Assembly (NCBI GenBank): GCA_019914995.1
Contig: CM034126.1
Span: 2,733,001-2,797,000 of the forward strand
Length of the DNA stretch: 64,000 nt
Reading direction: 5' to 3'
Source: Acanthochlamys bracteata
Taxonomy: Eukaryota; Streptophyta; Magnoliopsida; Pandanales; Velloziaceae
Part shown: positions 12,126-29,800 of the stretch, piece after piece
How the letters are laid out: each line of letters begins with the position of its first letter
Position numbering within the stretch: position 1 is the first letter of the stretch
Position numbers and translations under genes: made by a program
Notes under the pieces: generated by a model
What the model saw: only the letters and a program-made list of their open reading frames with translations
Told to the model about the DNA's origin: nothing
The model's database searches: none

Positions 12126-12689
12126 AACGATAAGGATAAAATTCATAGTCACAGTGACATATTAAAATTGTCTGCGTTATAGTTCCGCTTGTTGCATAGA
12201 GGCCAGGGAGAAAGAGCAATTTCAAATAACTTCAATATAATTATATATTAATTGCATGCGTGCTAAGTAGAACTAAGAATTTTACAGAAATATTATTTGT
12301 TCATAGCAGTTTCCTCCTATCAACAATCAGGACCTAGAGGGCCATTTTGGTTACAAACAATTGCAATTTGATAATTCCTACAAGTATCTCTAATATCTGC
12401 AAATTCACAAGAATTACAGCAATACAAAGCTCACAAAGAGAAAAAGAACAAATGATAAATTTTAAATGTTATTAATTTATTGTTATCACCATAATATGTA
12501 CATTGCTCCAGGAATAGGAGGCAGAAAAACTAAACACGCAGTAATCATTAGAATTCATGATTTTGCTGGAAAAGAAAACCTAAATCTAATCAGTGTGCAT
12601 GCATCCATAAGAGCATGAAATTTTGCAACCCTATACAACTACTAAAATCTAATAAAAATTTCACTTTTATGGAGCTTTGCATCCAAATA

Positions 12690-13039
12690 TTATTTCAATC
12701 TTTCGTACATATACAAACCACGATAGCAACCAGAAAACAATCTCCTTATAATGAGACGATGGGCGTAAAGATTTGCAGATCTTGCAAATTCTTCTTCATC
12801 AACAATGCCCTTGATCTTGCAGAACTTTTTGATGCTGCACGACATGGTGATCAAACTCTTATAAATATGATCACCACCGTAAACCTCCTCTGCTTCCCTG
12901 AACAGTTTCAGAACCAATGGGTGACTCATATATTTCACCGGCAACACAAATCTCTCTTGTTCTTTAATCGTTTCTTTTTCCCAACCAAGATTGGGACATA
13001 ACCTTTCGGCGGCATTAACGAAACCATACTACTCTTCAT
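12690..13039 (-). pseudogene. SAUR family gene (copy 2) with a frameshift
   Basis: The N-terminal frame from ATG 13039 reads MKSSMVSLMPPKGYVPILVG, a good SAUR start. The conserved core VLPVKYMSHPLVLKLFREAE and the rest, to the stop at 12690, lie in a different frame. The shift falls at about 12970-12985 in an A-rich run, where one base appears to be missing; without it the first frame stops after about 35 residues. Either the gene is dead in this accession or the assembly lost a base in a homopolymer. The rest of the family signature is intact (EEVYGGDHIYK, then MSCSIKKFCKI), so any inactivation would be recent. It sits between two SAUR genes that keep an open frame. Confidence 0.8.
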
Positions 13040-13693
13040 TTCTTTCTTGATCTCCTTGTCGAGTTATTTGTTGTTTCTTAATCAATCAAGCAAACAACAA
13101 AATTTGCAAACAAGAAAAATCAATCAAAAAAATGATGGATGGGAAGAAAAAAAAGATAAAATTTACTAAAGAAAAAAAGATGTGTTATGTCTATGGATCA
13201 GCAATAGTGTGAAACAGAGTTGGAGCAGTCTTAGGCAGGGCAGGGCTGTTACGGTTGCGGGATCTGGTTGCTGGGATGGATGATGGATTGGAATAAAAGC
13301 AAAGAAGGAAAGATCGTTCGGTGTTTGTTTACTTATGTAGGCTGACGCATTCAACATGGTTTTTCCAGCCCAAACAAAAAGCCTAATATACTAAACTGAA
13401 GCTCATCAATATAAGCCCAGGCCATTAATAACTCTTTATTACTATTTTATTTTTGTTTTCGTCTTGTTCTGCCAAGAATACACAGTGAAGTTTAACAAAC
13501 TAGATGCTTAGAAGAGTAAACGAAAAATTGGATTTGTTGGTTATATTAACATACTAAAATTTTCATGTAATAACGCGTATACTATATATCCAGTAATTTA
13601 CAACTCAAAACCAAAGAACAAAAAGAATCATAAACTCAGAAGAACACATACCAATCAACAAATCTGCACAACAATAAAATAATTAAGTTTTAT

Positions 13694-14104
13694 TTAACCT
13701 TCAGTTCTTGAAGGTAAACGCTTGAAGCAGCCATCAAAATGAAGATGGTGATGGTGCTGTTGATGGCGGTGGTGAAGGGAATCATTAGCAGCAAAGGTTA
13801 TCTCACGTTCAACCAATTCTCCAACTTGAAGAAACCTTTCTACGCCGCAGGGAAGAGTAATCGCTCCTTGTTTCTGAAACCCGTACTTATCTTCTGCTTC
13901 CTCTAACAACTTTCCGAACAACGGGTGGTTAACGTACTCCACCGGAACAATAAACCTCTGTCCTTTGTTCTCCTCTTCACCATCTTCTTCTATATTAATA
14001 ACCCTGATTCCCAACCACCCTTTCTTCGGCGTCGGCTGCTGCTGATGGTGTGACTTCTTCTTCTTCTCCTGCCGCTGCTCCTGCCGTTGTTGCTGGTGAT
14101 GCAT
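13694..14104 (-). CDS. SAUR32: SAUR family protein (copy 3), SAUR32/33-like
   Basis: This is an intronless 136-residue frame. A Gln/Arg/Lys/His-rich N-terminus is followed by the SAUR core: PKKGWLGIRV at about residue 26, FIVPVEYVNHPLFGKLLEEA at about 51, EDKYGFQKQGAITLPCGVE after it. A His-rich tail then ends near GCFKR. The His-rich tail and closing GCF(K/R) are features I associate with Arabidopsis SAUR32/33, which fits the position between MIR166 and CRK. The core is expected to bind and inhibit PP2C.D phosphatases. The acidic insert EEDGEEENKG between the first two core strands is longer than usual. A TATA run lies about 230 bases upstream. Confidence 0.92.
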   Translation of the reverse strand: MHHQQQRQEQRQEKKKKSHHQQQPTPKKGWLGIRVINIEEDGEEENKGQRFIVPVEYVNHPLFGKLLEEAEDKYGFQKQGAITLPCGVERFLQVGELVEREITFAANDSLHHRHQQHHHHLHFDGCFKRLPSRTEG

Positions 14105-14332
14105 GTTGCTTCTTGGTGAAGTATCAGAAACTAATTGTAGAAAAATATACTTTAGTTAGTTAAATATCGGAGAGAGAAAGCCAAGGATCAGAACCAGAGA
14201 TGGCTAGTAAGAAGAGAGAAAGACAGGATTCAGAAAGAGAAGCGGGGAAGTTTTTGATCATGGTATGTAGTGTTTGATAAACATGTAATGGTTACGGACG
14301 TTGGTTGAAGGAACTGAATAGGTGAAGAACAA

Positions 14333-14342
14333 TATATATATA
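14333..14342 (-). promoter_or_regulatory. TATA box of SAUR copy 3
   Basis: The run TATATATATA lies about 230 bases upstream of the ATG at 14104, implying a leader of about 200 bases. Confidence 0.5.
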
Positions 14343-14349
14343 CACACAG

Positions 14350-15650
14350 TGCACACGAAGGACTGAATGAGCTTTGCTGAGGAGACGTGAAAAGGCGGTG
14401 AAGGGGAGAATTGAAGACTTTAAATTTTAAGTAAAAAGAAAACACGTTATCAACGATATGAACAAGCGAATTGGAGTTTGCCAACACGGATTGTGTTACG
14501 CTTTTCCTGGAAGAAGGAAACGTTTCTTTATTGCTTTTGTGCAAGTTTTGTAGATCGATTCGTATATGAGTTGGTCAAGTAGATTCATATGACAAAAGCT
14601 TAGGTAATATTCCGTGGAGAGAATTCTGGAGCAAGGTATAAACCGAATAAAAATTCCATCAGTTCAGTACCGGTGATGGTTGATTGTTTGGGTTGACCAA
14701 ACCCCAATCATGTGTTTTGTAGAAGAAGCGAGAAAATGTTTTTTTTTCTCTTCACCGAGTTGGCTGAAATGCTATTAACTAATTCAGCCAAAAAAATAGC
14801 ATTTTTGTGAGCAGTTCAGACGAGCACTGCTCCATGTTAGACCGGGTAAGATGACCAGCTGGTCTCCGGTTAACTAGATGTTAACCTTAATCAAAGCAAA
14901 TATGAATACAAATACTTGGATTATCAGGTCAAGTTCTTATCACGGGAAAAGAGTATCTTCTAAATATTAATCTAACGAAAAGCAGAACTCAATTGATTTT
15001 AGCAAAGCTTGTTTTTCATGTGCTCTCATGGATCAAGGGTATGGTTTAAGTATTTAGAATGGTCACTGAAACCGTGCCCAAAGCCAACAGCAATGTTGCC
15101 TCCATCAGAAACGATTTCAAACTTCGCACGCAAAGCAATCTGAAATCAGCTGACTAAATTCATTGACCAACAAGATTAACAAATCAGGTCATCACCTGGC
15201 TAAACAGTTCCAGAAAAGGCAAACGCCTTATAAATTCTTCTCAGTTACAAAAACAAAGGCACCATATTTCGCACATTCCAAGGATGCGTTTGGTTTAGAT
15301 TACGACAAAAATATATTTTTTATTTTTTATTTTACATTTTTAATATATATTTTATAAATATTTAAAAAATTTATTTAAAAATTAGAAAAATATAAACAAA
15401 TTTTATATAATAATTTTTATTATATACTTTATTATTTTTTAAAAATAAAAAAATAAAACTTATTTTTTTAAAAATAAAAATACTTTCTATTTTATAAAAA
15501 TTTTATTTCAAAATCACTCCCAAAATATCAAAACAAAATTCGCGCCGGAACTTTAAGAAAATTCTCCGCAAAACACCATCCTGACTTGCTGGACAGCAGA
15601 TAAACCAAGCCACATAATGACACTAAATGCATCTAACTTTATCTATTACA
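14350..15650. other. Intergenic, upstream of the SAUR cluster and downstream of CRK
   Basis: No gene is visible. It holds the distal SAUR promoter and a probable degenerate MITE-like copy at about 15290-15535 (left tip GCGTTTGGTTTAGATTACG, same interior A/T-run pattern as at 8361). Confidence 0.4.
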
Positions 15651-15657
15651 ACATAAT

Positions 15658-15713
15658 GGGAGGGGACTCGACCCACGAACGCCAACTACTGCTTGGTTGA
15701 TAACCAATGCATG
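15658..15713 (-). repeat. Possible tRNA-derived (SINE-like) pol III promoter remnant
   Basis: On the minus strand an A-box-like segment (TGGTTATCAACCAAGCAGTA) is followed about 20 bases later by GGGTCGAGTCCC, one mismatch from the B-box consensus GGTTCGANNCC. It does not fold as a full tRNA by eye and lies in or just after the CRK 3' untranslated region. Confidence 0.25.
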
Positions 15714-15904
15714 GAACAGATACTTATGTACAAACTCTTCCAAAATTGGTTAATCGTTCCCTATGGCAGGAAAAAAATCTGTCCCCTACTTCAAAGAATA
15801 CCAAAAAAACCTTTAATACGAAAAAGAAAAAATACAAGGGGGAAACATTTTGCCAAGACCTGCTGAAGGCATAAAAAGGTTGATACATCACTCGGAATAA
15901 GTCT

Positions 15905-22968
<7,064 letters not shown>

Positions 22969-24859
22969 CTCGCTTTGAGGTGAAACCAAAACCAAAAGAA
23001 AACGCGTCTGGAAACAAACGAAATAACGAATCGGAAAGACAGAGACAACGAAGATCGAGGTATTTATAAGGAAACGAGATTGACCGAAAGAAAGAAGAAA
23101 AGAGAAAGAGAACTAGTACCGAAATATTTAATTAAAAAGTACTTTATAATAATTCGTCGAATAATTTATTAATTATTATTATGTTGTAATAGTAGCAGCA
23201 GAAGAGAGAGAAAGGTAGGAAGGAGTAGGAGAGTCGATGGGATTTGTAAAAGAAGAAGAAGAGAGGTATTGTGAAAGATAAGCAGGTTTGGGTTTAATTG
23301 AATTGAAATGGAATGTATTGAACTCCATTTATGCAATCAAATTATTTTTCCATTGGTTGAATGATTTAGATTAAAAATTATTATTATTATTATTATTTTA
23401 TGTATGTGTTGTTGAGAAGAGATAGAAAGAGAGATAGGTCCAGACGCACGGGAGAGAGACGGCTCCGTGTCTGAACTCGTGATGTTCAGAGTTCAGGAAG
23501 CAGGGCAGGCAGCTCAGCCCAGTAGTGACAAAATTGGCCCCAACTTTTCTGGTAGTAGATTACTTTAATTGTATCTTGCGCTTGTCTCTCTCAAGGGAGG
23601 GGTTATGTTTTATTCTCAGAAGTCAGAACCCCTTTACTTTATTTGGTTTGTTCTTTGGAGAATTACTACTACTTGTAAGTTATGTTGAACCAAAAGACTT
23701 AAATTTTAGTTAGACTTATAAATCAGATCCAACTTAAACCAATATTAATGTAACTGGACATGGATCATAAGTCACAATTTTATTTTATTAATTTTTACAA
23801 TTTATTCTTTTAAGAAAAGTGAGTCAAATAAGGATACGTATCCATGCAAGATATAAGACTATGGAAGGGTCAAACAATTAATAATTTTCACGTGTAAGTT
23901 AGATGCAACTGCTCTTAGTTCATACCATTATTAACGGGTCAAAGCTTACTATTGCCTATTTGTATAATGTTACAATTATCTCAATAACTTAACTATTCAT
24001 TTCTCTACAATGCATCTTCACTCCTAATAAACTACTTATCAACATCACCTCATACCACATGTCACACTTGTTAAAAGAGTTGCATTATATTTCCTATATT
24101 TAAAATTTTGGTTGTGTTTATTCTTGCTCAGATTCAAAAGGAATAATTTTCTACGAGTTTATTAACATTGACCAAACTGGACTTTTCATTTTGGGTTTGC
24201 TTGAATTTGCGAGTCCTTTAGACTAATACTGCATCTAGCTTAATCAAATAAACAATAGCCACCTGGAAAATTATTTTCATCGTAATGACATTTTCTTTTG
24301 GTACTTCAGTGACGAATGTAATGACTTTTATGTGCTTTGACTTTTTTTGGCGAAATTGATAATCAAATATTGTTTACTGTTAACTAACATCATTATATTT
24401 TATCAATGAAAAATAATGTGTTCTTGGAAGAATATCATTGTTTTGCATATACGTCACGAACCCTTGCGAGTTCCCTCAATCGCTATTCAGGGTTTACAGA
24501 TTGGAGTTACTTGAATGATTCAGGCCATAACAGTATAAAAACATCAAAAAATCCCAGTCTATATTATTGAAGAACTTCGACTGAAAAGGTGTGCGCAATT
24601 TTTTTACGAAGAGCGAACGGCACAAAAAGCAGGTAGGGCTGGGCCCTTCAACAAATCCCAGTCTATATTATTGAAGATGGAGATGGGTAGGTGATCCCCG
24701 TTAAGTAGATCCCTATTCTCCGTTCGCTAAAATTATACTTGTTCTTCTTAACAAATAAAAAGGTGTTAGTTTTGGTAAATCAAAATAAGTTACTTGAGAT
24801 CAATTTTCTATGATTCTAAAAGAGCGCAGGATGGGCCGGTTAATGAGGTCCCCATTAGG

Positions 24860-25102
24860 TGCGTTTGTTTTTGTTTTTTTAACCAAAATTTTCTATTCTT
24901 TATTTCATGTTTCTTAATCTATTTTATAAATATTTAAAAAATTTATTTAAAAATTTAAAAAATATAAAAAATTTTATATAATAAAATTTTTTTATTATAT
25001 ATTTTTATTATTTATTAAAAAATAAAATAAATAAAATTCGTTTAAAAAAAACAAAATATTTTTTATTTAAAAAAATTCATTTCATAAATAATTCCAAACG
25101 CA
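24860..25102. mobile_element. MITE-like element (TGCGTTTG ... CAAACGCA)
   Basis: It has exact 8-bp inverted ends, TGCGTTTG and CAAACGCA, around about 225 bp of A/T runs shared with the copies at 8361 and 11888. It has no coding capacity. Confidence 0.6.
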
Positions 25103-25155
25103 ACACACACTACTGCCGTCTCTAAAACGCAACCCACCCTACTGCCATCTCTAAA
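25098..25155. repeat. 29-bp tandem duplication at a MITE end
   Basis: Copies 25098-25126 and 25127-25155 share the core CTACTGCC(G/A)TCTCTAAA and differ at a few bases. The first copy overlaps the right end of the MITE-like element, so the duplication includes part of its terminal repeat. Confidence 0.85.
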
Positions 25156-26024
25156 AGGGGCGATCAGGTTAACTTTCATTAATGGTTTTTAGTACGAGAC
25201 CAGATGACTAATGGTGTCATCCAATTTACTTTTTCTAAATTTTAAATTGGAATGATTAAAATAATAAATTTAATTTGAAACTCATTCATTTAAATAAATT
25301 TTAAATTAATATTTGATCAACATAAAATTGATCTAAAAATTTTAAATAGATTCAAATTAATTCAAAATTAATTTATTTAAATCATATAATTATTTATATA
25401 TTATATAATATTTAATTAAAAATATTTTAAATAATAATATTATATATACATTATTTATTTTTTAATTTATATTATTTAATTAAACTTTTTATTTACTTTA
25501 TAAATTTTATAAAAACTATTTTAATATAATAATTAATAATTCTATATATTATTAGTGAAATTAATTTTTAAAATTTTATTTTATAATTTAACTATTAAAT
25601 AAATCGATAACAAGAATTAAATTTTTTATATTTATATAAAATATATAGATATGACTAAAATTAAATAATTTTAATTTAATTATTATATCTGTCTATTTGA
25701 ATCCTATTTATTTAACTTGCCACCTAGGAGGTGGTCAACAAGTCCTAAATAATTACATGACACAAAATAAAAGAGTGCTTCCACAAACCATTTACATTCT
25801 TGATGCAGTAAAAACAAAGAATTGCGCAAAAATAGTGTAGTAAGCTAATCAATGCAAATACTGGCATTCCCAAACTTTATGACATAAAATATATTATACA
25901 TAATGGCAAAGGTCGTACGAGAACATTGAGAAAACTGATAATAAACGAATAATCACACTGACACAAACATAAGTGAAAGTCCCAGAACAACTGTTAATTT
26001 TCTTATTAGGAAAAATCCTTAGTT

Positions 26025-26421
26025 TTAGCCTCCGCTCTGCAGGCCTGGGTTGTTGGGCTTGAGGCCTTCTTCGTTCTCCAGCTCTTCAGTCTTGAAATGC
26101 TTCTCCTTTTTGCCCTTTTCTATCACCTCTGATGCTTCCTCTCTCTGCAAACATAACCAAAAAATCATTCATGTTTCAATATTCTGATTGAGATAAACGC
26201 ATACAGGTGATATGACACAATTTGCAAAAGTAAAACGTAGTACTTAATTGAGATAATTAGACAAGCTTAATTACTTTGACAGGTTCCGCCGCAGGAGTCT
26301 TAGCTCCATTAATAGCTGACTGGTTGCCGTTCTTCGCAGCAGTTCCCATCAATCTTTCGCTACCCAGACCTGCGCGGGCTGCCGCCGCACGGCCAACCAA
26401 TGTTCTCGAGTATGCCTGCAT
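26025..26421 (-). CDS. Small two-exon protein of unknown function, possibly organelle-targeted
   Basis: Exons 26421-26275 (49 codons) and 26144-26025 (39 residues plus stop) join at a GT-AG intron and give 88 residues beginning MQAYSRTLVGRAAAARAGLG. The first 25 or so residues are rich in Ala, Arg, Ser and Leu with almost no acidic residues, like a mitochondrial or plastid presequence. The rest is hydrophilic and highly charged (EEASEVIEKGKKEKHFKTEE), ending PNNPGLQSGG, which suggests a disordered small protein. I do not recognise the family. The start is the ATG inside GCGATGCAGGC; an upstream exon cannot be excluded, because GCAG just before GCATAC could also be an acceptor. It lies about 460 bases downstream of the kinesin stop, on the same strand. 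Confidence 0.6.
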
Positions 26422-26880
26422 CGCCCACACAAATCAAACTCACAGCGAAAATCTCTCTAGCTTGAAGGGAAATGAAGAAGACTTGTGGTATGTCTTGTCG
26501 AGAATGAAACAACAGGGATGTTGATAACAGAATGTGAGAAGCCGCCAGAAGGAAAATAGCTAACAAAAACTTGCCATGAAATGTTCTGCTAGTATACGTG
26601 GGCATGTAGATGACTGGCTCGTGGACAAAGAATGGTCTCTACGTGTCTAGCAAACCATGTGTTTCGGACCCATACAGCATTACAGCAGGGAAATCCACAT
26701 TAGCTTGAACAACTTGCAACTAACAACACTACAACATTAAAGAAAACTGTAACAATGACCTAGCACATTTACTGACCTTGTAAATTACAAAGACTGAAGG
26801 CATAGGTAGAAGATGATAAATAAAATACGGAGAAGCTCCAGACTTAAAACAAAGACCATTCTTCTACGAATAATAACCAT

Positions 26881-29800
26881 TTACCATCTATTCTTTGAAT
26901 GTGAGATTCCATGTCTCCAGCTGTACAATCTTCTATTGTTTTGCTGAGTTGTTAGGGTCAACCCAAATATCTCCTTCATTGCCTTTCCAGGGTCCACAAG
27001 TCCAATTAGTTTTGCCACAAGAGAAGCACTCTCTATAATATGCTCCATGTCTTTTGTTTTAGACCAGATGCGTCGAGCTAACTGTAGTCTTCTTTGCTTA
27101 GAGTCCAAAGCAATTCCCCACTTGATATATAAGCTCTCTCGCTCTTCTGCTAAGAGCCTCTTAGACATCTGCCTATAAAGCATCATCCTCTCTCGTCGAA
27201 GGTTTTTTGAACTGCAAAACAAATATGCCAATCTCCACACTTCAGGGACAAGCCAATAAGGACTAACTGACAACTTAATCATAATGGTTCTCCAATTAGG
27301 AAAGCAGGACAGTAACTTTTTCCATTAAACGTAAGCAAGCTCTACTGAGAGGGGCGAAAAAGGAGTTATAAACTATACTGGAAAATTAACTGGCGAAACA
27401 AAAGGCTCCTCTTTATAAAGTTATACAACCTCCAAAGGTATACGATATTTCCTTCAAAGGTATCCACATTATTGAAACCACAGGTTCTCCAAAATCATGT
27501 TTGATTTATGTGTCCTACATCTCTTCCCTAGTAAGCATTGCCAAAAGAGAGTTGATATTACTTATTACTAACACCGTCATTCATATTTAGTTGAAATAGA
27601 TTCATTAAAACTCACATCTAAAATAGTCTACATCTTTTACATCTCATTTATGTTTGTACACAATATTGAAAGCACAATTGGCAGAAATAATTGGTTGTGC
27701 ATGAACATTTAAATACACTAATAAGGGAATACCTCAATGCCAGGCTTGCACTTTGGCCAATCAATTTCTCTGCATCATCAAAAATTCCTCGAGCTAAACT
27801 AGTCTTTATGAACAAGAGCCTCCTATGTTCTACTTCGATGTAAATCGAGTCAGAAGGATCTCCCTTGAAAAGTAGGAAGAAATAAGTCCTGTGAACCAAG
27901 GGCACATTGCATTCATGCCAAAGCTCAATTATTTCTTGTTGCTTTCTCTCAAATTCTTCCGGCCAATGGGAAGGAGATACCAATATGTCAGGCATAGGAT
28001 CCACCCCAACATCCTTCGCAGTTCTCAAGTCATCATCGTTGCCCTATTATGATTAAAGCAACTAACTCATATACTAGATAAAATGAAACATACACCAAGG
28101 AGAGGTCGCATATATAATTAGTGCTGTGCGTTTCTAGAAGGGCAACTTAGATGATGCCTAAGCAATTTAATTATGACAAACAAAGAACAGATCATCTTCA
28201 CTAATTGTTGATAGAACTTTAGGACAAACAGTTAAGAGAAAAAACACTAGTGTTCAATTTAATATTGAAGACAAATCAATAGCAGCACAAGAATGACATT
28301 TGAATGAATTTTCATGCATGTCAAAGGACAAAACACTGGTTGGACAAGTCACCTTTAAGATGACATTGCTTCTCTCAAATTAAAAGGAAAAAAAAGGATA
28401 GGAAATTGACATTAGTCAAGAAGCAATCATTCTAGGTTCATCAAAGAGAAAGCATGACATTGCAATCTAAATAAGTACACAAAGGAATATCACACGAATT
28501 AGAACTTAGAAGTCTGCATAGATAGGGTGTGCAAGACATCACTTAGCAAGGTTAGTGAATATGAAAGGCGCAGTGGTAAAGAACACAACTGAAATGAACT
28601 TAGGAGATTAACTCCAAATGGAGAAATCTATCTAGAGCACTCAGATGTCTCAATATCCACAATAACATAGAGCTTCTAATTTAAAGCAAAAAGGCAATAG
28701 AATCACTTGGTATAAGAGAAAATTTCTACCACAGATTATCTTTACCTGGTCATCTCTCATCAGCTGCTTAACAGACTTAATCTTATCAAACTCCAGTAGT
28801 CCTGCAACAGAGGAAAATACTTGTTATGTTCCTGAAGGTAAGAACATTGCTTCTACATGCCAGATTTACCACCAAGATGTATGTCACCTTGATCATGAAG
28901 ATTTAAAGCAAACTTCCTTCTCTGAAGCCTCTCTTGTCCACCAGGAAAATCTTTCAGAAACCAGCTCGCCGGTGTACTATCATTCTCGTCAGGTTCTTGA
29001 AACCAGTCAAAGAATAGGCCTTCTACATCAGCGCTACAACTTTGGCTTCTAGTCAGAACAGGCCCTCTAGAACTGGGTAATCCCCTTGCAAAGGTCCAGG
29101 GAGATGATTCGCCAGGATATCTAGCAAGATTATCGATTGTTTTTCTAGAATTCTGTAATTGGTATTCCAATGTAATATTCGATGACACAGCAACTAGAGA
29201 CCCTAAGTTCTCATCTACCTCATTGTGTGGCTCATGATCATCAAGCCGATTGGAATTAGCTGCTGAAGGAGTTAGACTTTCACTGCTAGAAATCTGTTTT
29301 TCACTTCTAAGTGCACTTGTGTTATCTATTTCAATGCATTGTACTTCCTTGCAGATGCTCTCGTCGTCACTGCAGAATTCTTGAGAATCATCCTCCACAC
29401 TGTGAAGACCACTAAATCTAGGGTTAATAGTTGATAACCTAGATGTAGGGATATTCCTTCTTTTGGAGTTTTGAGGAAGTTCCGCATAACCGCCATAATA
29501 ATTGTTATTCTGTTCAGATGTGCTAAATTTACTAGAGCCAGTATCCATAGACTGGTAAGCAATCCCTGATACTTCAGATGCAGACTCTTCACAAGAATTT
29601 GCTGCATTGAATGATGAAAATTCGCTATGTTGTTTCTCCTACAGAAACCTATACAAGTTAGATGCTGGGCAGGCATAATAGTCAAACTACATCCAGAAGG
29701 AAAATGAGAAAATTTACCCATTGCCTTGAACCATTATAAACCCCTGTAGCTTTGAGCAAATCTTCTAAACGAGAATTAGCAAGATCCCGTTCCTGCATAA

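Larger units (their letters stand above)
23050..26000. other. Intergenic between CRK promoter and the small gene at 26 kb
   Basis: It begins with the CRK promoter on the minus strand (about 23000-23500), including an ATT microsatellite near 23368-23398. Then follows non-coding sequence with a 24-bp direct repeat (24550-24573 and 24654-24677), a MITE-like element (24860-25102), a 29-bp tandem duplication (25098-25155) and an extremely AT-rich block (25200-25710). No gene was found on either strand. Confidence 0.5.
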
